NCBI RefSeq assembly: GCF_022134585.1
Contig: NZ_JAKNCT010000001.1
Coordinates: 248,001-312,000, forward strand
Length of the DNA stretch: 64,000 bases
Reading direction: 5' to 3'
Source of the DNA: Mesosutterella porci
Lineage (GTDB): Bacteria > Pseudomonadota > Gammaproteobacteria > Burkholderiales > Burkholderiaceae_F
Part shown: positions 16,495 to 24,314 of the stretch, in pieces
Numbering within the stretch: position 1 is the stretch's first letter
Layout of the letters: the number at the start of each line of letters is the position of its first letter
Translations under genes and position numbers: made by a program
Notes under the pieces: generated by a model
The model's database searches: none
Seen by the model: only the letters and a program-made list of their open reading frames with translations
Told to the model about the DNA's origin: nothing

Positions 16495-16638
16495 TCCTGA
16501 ATTCCGTTAAAAATTTAATAATATATGTATAATTTTCTACACAAAGAAAAGCTGCTTTTCTCCGGGCTGTTCACTGCCCCCGGCCTTAGTAGGCCTCGCT
16601 TCGGGCAGGACTGACCCGGAAGGCTTTCGTCTGCGCCC
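16495..16638. other. Possible oriT region
   Basis: This AT-rich gap lies immediately upstream of the mobC-like and relaxase genes, the usual place of oriT in such modules. It contains a perfect 8-1-8 inverted repeat at 16545-16561 (AGAAAAGC T GCTTTTCT) and a second one with arms GGCCT/AGGCC around TAGT near 16588. No known nic consensus could be identified, so this is inferred from position and repeats. Confidence 0.35.
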
Positions 16639-18699
16639 TCACTTCGAGTCACGGCCGCCTCCCGCCTCTTCAAAGCGCGCGAGCAGCGCCTCGTTTCGTG
16701 AGGAAAGGGCCGCGAACTGCGCCTTCAGGTCCCGCAGCTCCACGGCCTGGTCCGCGAGCTTTTCGCGAAGCGAGGCCGCGCTTTCGGATTTGGCAGAGGG
16801 GCCTCCGAAGCGCCAGGACACGCCCAGGTTCAACATGTGGTTGTCGGATGCGGAGGCCGCATAGCCCGCCGAGAGCATCAGGTTTTCAGTCGGCCGCAAG
16901 AATGCACCCACGGCGACTCCTTCGCGGTTCTTGAAGTGGCCGAGTCCCGCCGCAATGCTGAAGCGGTGGCTTTCGTCGTAGTCCTGGGGATGAAGGGCGG
17001 CCAGGGCCGCGGCCCCCGCCCCTACCTTGGCGAGGTCTTCCTGCAGCCCCGTGATGCTGTGCCGCAGGCCGCTCTGCGCTTCATAGAGCTGGGAGCCGTT
17101 CACAGCGTCGGAAGACCCCGGGGCGACGCGTCCCGAGCCAAGCCCGGTGATCCGGCCGCCGCCCGCATCGATCCCCTCGCCCGTGATCACAACGGAGCGG
17201 CCTGAGCCGCCCACGGAAAGGCTCTGGAGCGAAAGATTGGGATTCACGGCCAGGCCGTAGGCGCGGCCGCCCCTGCCATTCACGCCTTCGCTTACGACAA
17301 GCGTATCGTCCGCGGCCTCAAGGCTCGTGTGCGCTTCGGCGATCTTTCGCACGCCCTCAAGTGCCGTATATACCGTGCCGCCGCTCACGACCCCGGCGTT
17401 TTTATCCGCCACCTCGCCGTCCGTGACAACGGAGACCCGGTAGCTGTCCGAAGCGGCTCCCGCCCCCGCGGTCTTCTCAACTGTGACGTGGCTGCCCGGA
17501 ACCACTTCAACCGCGCTTCGTGCGATGTCCCGCACGGTCTGCGCGCTCTCGTCCGAAAGCTGCAGCCCGCCCTTCACTGCGAGGCTTCCGGTCGTCGCAT
17601 CGCCGAGAATCGAATTCCCCGCTTCAAGGCTTCCGGTCGTGGTTTTGCCCGCGGTTGTCGTATTCCCCGAGACTGTGGCGTCGCCCTTGACCGCGAGATT
17701 TCCGGTCGTGGTGTCGCCCAGAGTCGAATGCCCCGCCTCAAGGCTTCCCGTCGTGGTTTTGCCCGAGGTCGACGTGTTCCCGGAAACCGAGGCGTCGCCG
17801 TTGACCGCGAGGATTCCGGTCGTGGTGTCGCCCAGAGTCGAATGCCCCGCCTCGAGGCTCCCCGTTGTGGTTTTGCCCGAGGTCGTCGTGTTCCCGGAAA
17901 CCGAGGCGTCGCCGTTGACCGCGAGGATTCCGGTCGTGGTGTCGCCCAGAGTCGAATGCCCCGCCTCAAGGCTTCCCGTCGTGGTTTTGCCCGAGGTCGA
18001 CGCGTTCCCGGAAACCGAGGCGTCGCCGTTGACCGTGATATTCCCGGTTGTGGTGTCGCCGAGAGTCGAATTCCCCGCCTCGAGGCTCCCCGTGGCGGTT
18101 TTGCCGCTGATCGAGGCGTCCCCGCTCACGCTGAGCGTCTGACCCGAGAGAGCGCTGCCGCCCGAACCCATTCCAAAGAGGTCCTGCGCCGACCCCAGCA
18201 GCTGCGCCGCCTCGTAGGTGACGTTGAAGTCTTTCGTGTCGGTGCTTCCGCCCGTGTTCACGCTTTCCGTGTAGGTCTTGGAAAGAAGGTAGACGTTGCC
18301 GCCCTTGAGCGTGGTCGCGGTGCCGCCCGAGCGGTTGTCGCGCGACGTCACCGTGATCGTCTTGTCATTGGCGAGGTAGACGAGGACGTTCTGGGTGCCG
18401 ACGAGGTCCCCGTAGCCGCTCACCTCCAGGTTTCCGCCAAGCGCAATGGAAAAGTCCTGCGAAAAGTCGGGACCCGAGTCCGCGCTCCAGTGGCTCGAGA
18501 TGTAGCTCGCGAGCTCGGACTGCTTCACGCTGCTGTTCACAAGCGTGGGCAGCGGATTGGCGGAGCTTAGGCCTCCGTCGTTTGAAATCTGGATCTGGGA
18601 GGCCTGCGCTGCGCCGGAAAGCGCGATGGCCGCAGCGGCTGCGGCGGTAGACAGAATCGCTCGGGGGAGAGCAGCCTTGCGGCTTTTGTTTTTCTGCAT
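16639..18699 (-). CDS. Trimeric autotransporter adhesin (YadA-like) with C-terminal coiled-coil extension
   Basis: This is an outer-membrane trimeric adhesin of 686 residues. A signal peptide ends near SGAAQAS (about residue 34). Residues 198-380 are five tandem 38-residue repeats (consensus SGKTTTGSLEAG...LAVNGDASVSGNTT) predicted to form a regular stalk. Then come the head-stalk connector motif DAVNGSQL and the YadA anchor (about residues 568-631, LHPQDYDESHRFSIAAGLG to NLGVSWRFGG) that forms the 12-stranded pore. Unlike typical members the chain does not end at the barrel: about 55 further residues with leucine heptads (LREKLADQAVELRDLKAQF) follow. It lies between the relaxase and repressor genes of the conjugation module, so it may aid mating contact or host attachment. 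The ATG at 18699 has only a weak ribosome site. Confidence 0.85.
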   Translation of the reverse strand: MQKNKSRKAALPRAILSTAAAAAAIALSGAAQASQIQISNDGGLSSANPLPTLVNSSVKQSELASYISSHWSADSGPDFSQDFSIALGGNLEVSGYGDLVGTQNVLVYLANDKTITVTSRDNRSGGTATTLKGGNVYLLSKTYTESVNTGGSTDTKDFNVTYEAAQLLGSAQDLFGMGSGGSALSGQTLSVSGDASISGKTATGSLEAGNSTLGDTTTGNITVNGDASVSGNASTSGKTTTGSLEAGHSTLGDTTTGILAVNGDASVSGNTTTSGKTTTGSLEAGHSTLGDTTTGILAVNGDASVSGNTSTSGKTTTGSLEAGHSTLGDTTTGNLAVKGDATVSGNTTTAGKTTTGSLEAGNSILGDATTGSLAVKGGLQLSDESAQTVRDIARSAVEVVPGSHVTVEKTAGAGAASDSYRVSVVTDGEVADKNAGVVSGGTVYTALEGVRKIAEAHTSLEAADDTLVVSEGVNGRGGRAYGLAVNPNLSLQSLSVGGSGRSVVITGEGIDAGGGRITGLGSGRVAPGSSDAVNGSQLYEAQSGLRHSITGLQEDLAKVGAGAAALAALHPQDYDESHRFSIAAGLGHFKNREGVAVGAFLRPTENLMLSAGYAASASDNHMLNLGVSWRFGGPSAKSESAASLREKLADQAVELRDLKAQFAALSSRNEALLARFEEAGGGRDSK
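17566..18108 (-). repeat. Tandem 114-bp coding repeat in the adhesin
   Basis: Four full 114-bp units and a partial fifth encode the 38-residue stalk repeat. Units 2 to 4 are nearly identical at the DNA level, which suggests recent expansion and makes copy-number change by slippage or recombination likely without loss of frame. Confidence 0.9.
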
Positions 18700-19028
18700 G
18701 TTCGTCTCTTTTGTCTTCAGGGGCCTGAGGGGAGTCAGGGCTTTCAGTCCGCCCTCCCCTCCAGCGCCCCAGGTGGTTGGTAAAAAAGCAGAGCTGATAT
18801 AACTCCGCAACAAAATTATGGTTTATTTTATACACGTTTGGCGCAGTTTATAGTTATTATTTGACTAAAATCAAATTAGAAAATATAGAAGATCAGAGAG
18901 CCCCCGCCGAAGGCCGCGGCAAAGAAGGCTTTATTCGAAGGAAGCGCAGGCGACGCAACGCACAGCTGCGGCACCTCTGTTTTTGAGAGGTTGATTCCCG
19001 AAGAAACCCGAGGGAAGGAAGGCCGCCG
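18700..19028. other. Intergenic region upstream of the adhesin gene
   Basis: This 329-base gap is AT-rich from 18790 to 18900, where the adhesin promoter must lie. A short hairpin ACCTCT/AGAGGT near 18972-18990 could end the repressor transcript. No gene is seen. Confidence 0.45.
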
Positions 19029-19721
19029 TCAGAAGACCCGCAGGCGGCTCACGGCGAGCACGGCCCCGAGCACCACAAGGCCTTTTTCAGCCATCGCGGC
19101 CGGGATCTGCTCGCGGGGAAAGCGCGTGTTTTCGTAGCTGATCGAAAGCGTGCCGTCGAGCAGCGTCTGCAGTCTGCAGCAGCGCAGCCGGCCGTTGTAG
19201 AGGGCGGCATAGATGCCGCCCGCAAAGGGCCCCGCAGAGTCCTCGGACCCCCGCTCGATCACCACCGCGTCGCCTTTTTGAATGAGGGGGTCCATCGCAT
19301 CGTCTTCCGAGAGCGCCGCGACGCACCCCTCCGCGCTGATCCCGCGCTCGGCGGCCCAGGAAGCCTCAAGCAGCACAGAGCGGGGCGCGGCCTGAGGGTC
19401 TTCGCTCCAGCCGGCCCTGCCGTCGGTGAGCGAGGGCCTTGAGATTGCGAGCCGCAGCACGCGCTCCTCAGGGGGCTTGTCGACCCCGTGCTCGTGGTCC
19501 ATCCAGCCGCGCTCAAGCCGCAGCCTGTCCTCGATTTCGCGAGCAACCGCATCGCCCATGAGCCTGATGTGCCCGTTGGAGAAACGCGTCCCGCTCTTAA
19601 TCTGCCTTAAGGTCGAGTCCGCCCTCGGCCGCCCGATCGCAACATTGAGGTCTCCGACGCTCTTGAACTGCCGCAGCAGCTCCATCAGGTTTTCATAGCG
19701 GATTTCTGAGGCGGTTTTCAT
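19029..19721 (-). CDS. S24-like phage/ICE-type repressor, apparently non-cleavable
   Basis: This 230-residue regulator has a small N-terminal DNA-binding region (MKTASEIRYENLMELLRQF, then IGRPRADSTLRQIKSG) and a C-terminal LexA/CI-like domain. The site where LexA-type repressors carry the nucleophile Ser (GDSMxP) reads EDDAMDPLIQKGD, so the serine is replaced by alanine and self-cleavage is not expected. It is transcribed divergently from the trbM-virB operon across an AT-rich region with an inverted repeat, so it probably represses that operon. The ATG at 19721 is chosen by homology to the usual MKT.. start, although the ribosome site is weak. Confidence 0.78.
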   Translation of the reverse strand: MKTASEIRYENLMELLRQFKSVGDLNVAIGRPRADSTLRQIKSGTRFSNGHIRLMGDAVAREIEDRLRLERGWMDHEHGVDKPPEERVLRLAISRPSLTDGRAGWSEDPQAAPRSVLLEASWAAERGISAEGCVAALSEDDAMDPLIQKGDAVVIERGSEDSAGPFAGGIYAALYNGRLRCCRLQTLLDGTLSISYENTRFPREQIPAAMAEKGLVVLGAVLAVSRLRVF

Positions 19722-19824
19722 TTCGGTCGCGGCCGCCGTTGGCAGGGAGCGGCAAGAAAGTCCTGGTTGCCCGCATTTTAACAAAGCACCGCCCCTCGTG
19801 TTTGAAAATCTACCTTGCGAAGGA

Positions 19825-19873
19825 TTGACTTTGGGCGATCGATATATATAATTTCTACTGATATAAAGTTATA
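19825..19873 (+). promoter_or_regulatory. Promoter and putative operator of the conjugation operon
   Basis: TTGACT at 19825-19830 and TATAAT at 19847-19852 are 16 bases apart, a strong sigma-70-type promoter reading into trbM and virB. An imperfect inverted repeat (TATAATTTC and AAAGTTATA, 9-base centre, 19847-19873) overlaps the -10 element and is the best candidate binding site for the divergent S24-like repressor. Confidence 0.6.
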
Positions 19874-19949
19874 AATAAGATTTAATATGCGTCAAAAACA
19901 ACTATCCGCAGGAGGGACCGCCCCTTTGCGGAAGGAAGGAGGAAAAAGC

Positions 19950-20546
19950 ATGAAGTCAGTCGAATCGAAGGCGGCCTGGGCCGCCTCGGGGCTTCTCGCC
20001 CTCTCCGGGAGCGCCGGCGCGGCAGCTCCCGGGGATCTGCTCACGGGCGAGGAACGCTGGGGGTGCGAGGTGCTGCTCTGTCTCTCTGACCCGCGCGGCC
20101 CCGAAGCGCAAGCCGAATGCAGGCCGCCGGTCGAAAGGCTCTACCGGTCGCTTCGGTCGCGGCATCCGCACTTCCCGAAGTGCCCCCAGGCGGGCGCCGG
20201 GAACTACGCCGAGCGGGTCTCGGATCCCTTCGACCTCTGCGGGCCCGAGGGGCTCGAGGACGCCCCCGCGGGCTACGTGGCCGAGGGCCGGTCCGAAGGG
20301 CGGGGGAAATGGCTTTTGTCCTCCCCGCCCGCCTGGAACGGCGCGGGAATCGGCAGCGGTTCCCAGCGCACCAAAGCCTGCGTCGCGGGACGCGAGGGGA
20401 TTTACAGATGGAGCGAAGACTATGGAGACAGCCATGAAGAGAAAACAGCCGTCGTCTACCGGAAGGTCGTCTGGATGCGGGAACAGTCCCCGCGCGCGAT
20501 CGACCTCTACCTCGGCGGAAGCCTTGTGCGGCGGTTGCGCTACTAG
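19950..20546 (+). CDS. trbM: TrbM-like conjugal transfer protein
   Basis: This secreted protein of 198 residues matches the TrbM/KikA family of IncP-type mating systems. A signal peptide ends near GSAGAAA. The family core WGCEVLLCLSDPRGPEAQAEC (quoted by its ends) and PPVERLYRSL, plus several conserved cysteines, follow, which suggests a disulfide-bonded periplasmic protein. Its precise role in mating is not established. The ATG at 19950 has a strong AAGGAGG site. It is the first gene of the conjugation operon behind the promoter at 19825. Confidence 0.8.
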   Translation: MKSVESKAAWAASGLLALSGSAGAAAPGDLLTGEERWGCEVLLCLSDPRGPEAQAECRPPVERLYRSLRSRHPHFPKCPQAGAGNYAERVSDPFDLCGPEGLEDAPAGYVAEGRSEGRGKWLLSSPPAWNGAGIGSGSQRTKACVAGREGIYRWSEDYGDSHEEKTAVVYRKVVWMREQSPRAIDLYLGGSLVRRLRY

Positions 20547-20600
20547 CCGCAGGCCTCCGCAGCGCGGCAGGCTCATAAGAGAAAAGGGATCCGCCCAGCC

Positions 20601-20620
20601 CGAAGCGCTCACGCGCTTCG
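20601..20620 (+). repeat. Hairpin between trbM and virB1
   Basis: A perfect 8-bp stem (CGAAGCGC / GCGCTTCG, loop TCAC) lies in the only sizeable gap at the front of the operon. A T-run follows only 14 bases later, so it is more likely an mRNA processing or stability element or partial attenuator than a full terminator. Confidence 0.5.
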
Positions 20621-20664
20621 ACACTCCCCCGAGCTTTTTTGGCCTGGCAGATCCCCGCCTCATT

Positions 20665-21267
20665 ATGAAGCTTTTCGCGCCGGCCGTGGCCTGCGCGCTG
20701 CTCTTCGCGGCCCCGGCTCCAGCCGCCCCGCGCCTGCAGGGCCCGGAGCTCTCGCGGCTCATCCGCTCCTGCGCGCCGGGAGCCGCCCTCGACACAATGG
20801 CGGCGCTCGTACGGGTCGAGTCCGGCGGCCGCCCCTTCGCGGTGGGCGTGCGCGGGGCGCCGGTCCCGCAGCCCGAAAACCTGGGAGAGGCCCTGGCGGC
20901 CGCCTCGAGGCTCGCGCGCGAAGGCCGTGTCTTCGCGCTGGGAATTGCCCAGATCAACGTGCGGAACCTGAAGCGGCTGGGGCTGGACTTCGAAGCCGCC
21001 TTCGACCCCTGCAGAAACCTTGAGGCCGGAGCGCGGATCCTCTCGGAGTGCTTCGCGCGCTCGAAGGCGCCCACGCAGGCCCGCAGGCTCTCGGAGGCCT
21101 TCTCCTGCTACTACTCGGGCGACCTGAAGCGCGGGATTGCGCTCGGCTACAGCGAGCGGGTCGCCCGCGCGGCAGGCGTCGTCCCGGGCGCGGCCTGGAA
21201 GCCCGCCCCGGCCGTGCCCCAGGACCCGCCCGGAGGCGTCCTCCGGGCCGCAGCGCCTCTTTTCTGA
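20665..21267 (+). CDS. virB1: VirB1-like lytic transglycosylase
   Basis: This 200-residue periplasmic enzyme cleaves peptidoglycan locally so that the type IV secretion channel can be assembled. A signal peptide (to about residue 20) precedes the SLT domain. The catalytic glutamate lies in LVRVESGGRPF, and FALGIAQINVRNL and CRNLEAGARIL are the other family motifs. The C-terminal Pro/Ala-rich tail is short. The ATG at 20665 fits the signal peptide but has no clear ribosome site, and it follows an unusual 118-base gap with a hairpin. Confidence 0.88.
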   Translation: MKLFAPAVACALLFAAPAPAAPRLQGPELSRLIRSCAPGAALDTMAALVRVESGGRPFAVGVRGAPVPQPENLGEALAAASRLAREGRVFALGIAQINVRNLKRLGLDFEAAFDPCRNLEAGARILSECFARSKAPTQARRLSEAFSCYYSGDLKRGIALGYSERVARAAGVVPGAAWKPAPAVPQDPPGGVLRAAAPLF

Positions 21268-21300
21268 ACTTTTTTTTTCAGTCAAACACAAGGATTTCCC

Positions 21301-21588
21301 ATGAAAAACCGCATTGACGCGGTCCAAAGGACCGCACTCACCCTTTTTTCGGCCGCGGCCGCCTCTCCGGCCTGGGCCGCGAGCGGCACGAACAATGTGA
21401 ACACGCTCTTTACGACGATCCTCACCACGATGCAGGACGTCTCCTCGATCATCGCGACGATCGCCTTCGTCTACGCCGGCATCAAGATCCTCTTCATCCA
21501 GGCGCCGCTACGCGAGGTGGCGGGCCCCATCATCGGGGGCGTCGTGATCGGGGCAGCGGGCTGGCTCGCGAGCCTGCTCGTGTCGTGA
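21301..21588 (+). CDS. virB2: VirB2/TrbC-like pilin
   Basis: This is the major subunit of the conjugative pilus. At 95 residues it has the standard plan: a long signal peptide ending near SPAWA, then two hydrophobic helices (about residues 42-66 and 73-92) separated by a short basic loop (QAPLREVAG). AAGGA precedes the ATG. It lies between virB1 and virB3 as expected. Confidence 0.88.
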   Translation: MKNRIDAVQRTALTLFSAAAASPAWAASGTNNVNTLFTTILTTMQDVSSIIATIAFVYAGIKILFIQAPLREVAGPIIGGVVIGAAGWLASLLVS

Positions 21589-21603
21589 AAGGAGGTCCCC
21601 GCC

Positions 21604-21885
21604 ATGGACATCACCTCCCCCATCTTCAAGGGCGCGACGCGGCCCGCCTGCCTCTTCGGCGTGCCGATCAAGCCCTTCATCGGAGTCACGCTCGGCTGCT
21701 TCATCGCCGGGATGTGGACCTGGATCCCGGCCGCGTTTGCCTGCGTGCCGCTTGTCGCCCTCATGCGCGAGGTCACGCGCGAGGACGACCAGAAGTTCCG
21801 CGCGATCGCGCTCCGGCTGCACCTTCTGGGGCTGCGAAGCGGCATCGTGCGCTTTGCGCCCACGACGCGAAGGAGGGTCCCGTGA
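21604..21885 (+). CDS. virB3: VirB3-like inner-membrane protein
   Basis: This 93-residue protein needed for pilus assembly has a hydrophobic hairpin at residues 20-55 and a charged C-terminus. The opening MDITSPIFKGATRPACLFGVP is typical of VirB3. AAGGAGG precedes the start. Its stop overlaps the GTG start of virB4, and in many systems VirB3 binds or is fused to VirB4. Confidence 0.87.
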   Translation: MDITSPIFKGATRPACLFGVPIKPFIGVTLGCFIAGMWTWIPAAFACVPLVALMREVTREDDQKFRAIALRLHLLGLRSGIVRFAPTTRRRVP

Positions 21886-24314
21886 AAAGCCTTCGCCCGC
21901 ACCCGGGCCCCGCGCTCGAGGACTTCATCCCCTACTCCTCCCAACCCGCCCCCGGCATCGTGATCGGGCGCGGGGGCGAGCTCTACGCCTCCTGGCAGCT
22001 CGAGGGCGTGCCCTTCGAGGGCGAGGACGACGCCGAGCTCGCCCGGGGCGCCTCGGAGCTGAACCTTCTCTACCGAAGCCTTCCGCCAGGCAGCGCCGTC
22101 ACCTGCCACAGGATCCACCAGTCTTTCGAGGACGAGCTCAGAGCGCCTTCCGAGCCGGGTTTCGCGCGCGACTTCGCCCGAAGCCTCGCAGAGACGACCC
22201 GCAGCCTCATGAAGACAGAGCTCTTCGTCACGCTTCAGGCTCCCGCCCCGGCAGCCCCCGGCCGGGCCCTGAGGCTAATCCCCGAACCCGCCCGCGCCGA
22301 GGCGCTGCGAGCCCGAATCGAATCTTTCGCAGAGCTTGTCCGAGGATTCGAGCGGGCGCTGTCGCACTTCGGGCCGCGCCGCCTCTCCGAATACCGCCGG
22401 GGCGGCCTCCTCTTCTCCGCCCAGCTCGAGCTCTACAACGCGCTGCTCACCCTCGAGCGCCAGCCGGTGAGAATTCCTCCGGGCCCGGTTTACAGCGCTC
22501 TCGGAAATGCGACGCTTTTTGCCGGCAGCGACCTCCTCGAAGTGGAGTCCGCCACCGGCCGGCGCTTCGCTTGCGGGCTTGAGATCAAGGACTTCTGCGA
22601 GGCCTCAGACCCGGGGCTGCTCGACGCGCTCCTTTTCCCCGCCGCAGGGCCCGCTGGCCCCGGGGGCGGCTTTATCGAGACCCAGGCCTTCAGGATCCTC
22701 GGCCGCGCCGAGGGCGAGCGCTTCCTCAAGACCCAGCAAAGACGCCTCATCGCCTCGTCGGATGCCGGGGTGACGCAGGTCTCAGAGCTCTCCGAGGCGA
22801 TGGATGGACTCGCCTGCGGCTCGTTCGTGATGGGCGAGTACGGCTACGGGATTCTCCTCCTGGGCGAGAGCGCCGATGAGGCCCGCCGCGCCGCGCTCGA
22901 CGCCGCCGAAAAGATGAAGAGTGAGGGGCTGCTGCCCTACCGCTCGACTCTCGCGCTTCCGGGGCTTTACCTCGCGGGACTTCCCGGGAACTTCTCCCTC
23001 ATGCCACGCGCGGCCACCCTCACTTCGGTTAACTTCGCACACCTCGCGCCCTTTCACCGGCTCTCCTCGGGAAAGCGCGACGGAAACCCCTGGGGCGAGG
23101 CGCTCATGCTTCTTCGAACGCCCTCCTTCGAGCCCTTTTACTTCAGCTTCCACGCGAGCCGCGCGGACCGCTCGAGCCTGGGCGACAAATCGCTCGGAAA
23201 CACGGTCGTGATCGGCTCCTCGGGAAGCGGCAAGACCGTCTTTCTCAACGCCTGCGCGGCGCTCGCTCAGAAGTACAGAAACGAAAAGGAGCCTTTCTCC
23301 CTGGTCTTCTTCGACAAGGACCGGGGCGCCGAGGCAGCGGTCCGGGCGCTGCCCGAAAGCGCCTATTTCAGCTTCACCGCGGGCGACCCCACGGGGCTCA
23401 ACCCCTTTGCGATGGAGCCCACCGAGGAGAACCTGTCGTTTCTCTTCGAACTCGTGCGGCAGCTGCTCGAGTCCGAGGGCAGCCCCTTAAGCCCCGCCGA
23501 AGGAGCGCTCTGCTCGCGCTCGATCCGGGCCGTGATGGCGCTGCCCTCGCGCTGCAGGCGTCTTGCCGCCGTTCGCCAGAGCCTGGTGAGCCGCAGCGGC
23601 TCGGGCGAAGAAGGCCTGGCGCTGCGGCTCGCACCCTGGATCGAGGGCGGCGAATTCGCCTGGGTCTTCGACAACGAGCGCGACACGCTCGACTTCACGG
23701 AGCACGAGAACATCGGGATCGACGGCACGGCCTTTCTCGACCGCCCGAAGATCTGCGGCCCGATTGCCTTCTATCTCCTCTACCGCATGGAGCAGGCCCT
23801 GGACGGCCGCCGCTTCGTGTTCTTCATGGACGAGTTCTGGAAGTGGCTCCGCTCCGAGTCCTTCTCGGGCTTTGCAGTGAACAAGCTCAAGACCGTCCGC
23901 AAGCAGAACGGGCTCGGGGTCTTCGCCACGCAGTCGCCCGCCGACGTCCTCACCTCGAAGGCCGCCCGGGACGTGATCGAGCAGTCGGCGACCCAGGTGT
24001 TCCTGCCCAACCCGCGGGCGACGGAGGCTGACTACGTGGAAGGCTTCAAGGTGCCGCGCGACCAGTTCGAGATCATCCGGGGGCTCTCCGAGAGCTCGCA
24101 CCAGATGCTCGTGCGGCAGGACGGACGCGCGGCGCTTTGCAGCTTCGACCTCTCGGGGCTGCCCGAGGCGCTTTTCGTCCTCTCGGGGAGCACCCGCGGC
24201 GTGAAGACGCTCGAGGGGCTCATCGGGCGGGACCCGGTTGCGCCCGTTCCGGCCGAAAAGTGGCTGCCGGAATACCTGCGCGCCATGAAATCCCAAAAGG
24301 AGGAAGAGAAATGA
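21882..24314 (+). CDS. virB4: VirB4 ATPase
   Basis: VirB4 is the conserved ATPase at the cytoplasmic base of type IV secretion systems, powering pilin extraction and substrate transfer. The protein is 810 residues, normal for the family. The N-terminal CagE/TrbE-type domain covers about residues 1-400. Walker A (GSSGSGKT) is at 445-452 and Walker B (FFMDEF) at about 650, followed by the FATQSPADVL and conserved C-terminal motifs. The start is GTG at 21882, overlapping the virB3 stop, with AAGGAGGG upstream. It is intact and translationally coupled on both sides. Confidence 0.95.
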   Translation: MKSLRPHPGPALEDFIPYSSQPAPGIVIGRGGELYASWQLEGVPFEGEDDAELARGASELNLLYRSLPPGSAVTCHRIHQSFEDELRAPSEPGFARDFARSLAETTRSLMKTELFVTLQAPAPAAPGRALRLIPEPARAEALRARIESFAELVRGFERALSHFGPRRLSEYRRGGLLFSAQLELYNALLTLERQPVRIPPGPVYSALGNATLFAGSDLLEVESATGRRFACGLEIKDFCEASDPGLLDALLFPAAGPAGPGGGFIETQAFRILGRAEGERFLKTQQRRLIASSDAGVTQVSELSEAMDGLACGSFVMGEYGYGILLLGESADEARRAALDAAEKMKSEGLLPYRSTLALPGLYLAGLPGNFSLMPRAATLTSVNFAHLAPFHRLSSGKRDGNPWGEALMLLRTPSFEPFYFSFHASRADRSSLGDKSLGNTVVIGSSGSGKTVFLNACAALAQKYRNEKEPFSLVFFDKDRGAEAAVRALPESAYFSFTAGDPTGLNPFAMEPTEENLSFLFELVRQLLESEGSPLSPAEGALCSRSIRAVMALPSRCRRLAAVRQSLVSRSGSGEEGLALRLAPWIEGGEFAWVFDNERDTLDFTEHENIGIDGTAFLDRPKICGPIAFYLLYRMEQALDGRRFVFFMDEFWKWLRSESFSGFAVNKLKTVRKQNGLGVFATQSPADVLTSKAARDVIEQSATQVFLPNPRATEADYVEGFKVPRDQFEIIRGLSESSHQMLVRQDGRAALCSFDLSGLPEALFVLSGSTRGVKTLEGLIGRDPVAPVPAEKWLPEYLRAMKSQKEEEK

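Noticed and set aside
17566-18108. A regular repeat array that first looked like a possible CRISPR
   Set aside because: The units are 114 bp, directly adjacent without unique spacers and encode an in-frame 38-residue protein repeat.
18925-18940. A 16-base sequence (AAGGCTTTATTCGAAG) found again at 43260-43275
   Set aside because: About one such 16-mer match is expected by chance in 64 kb counting both strands, and the flanks do not match, so it is not good evidence for attachment sites.
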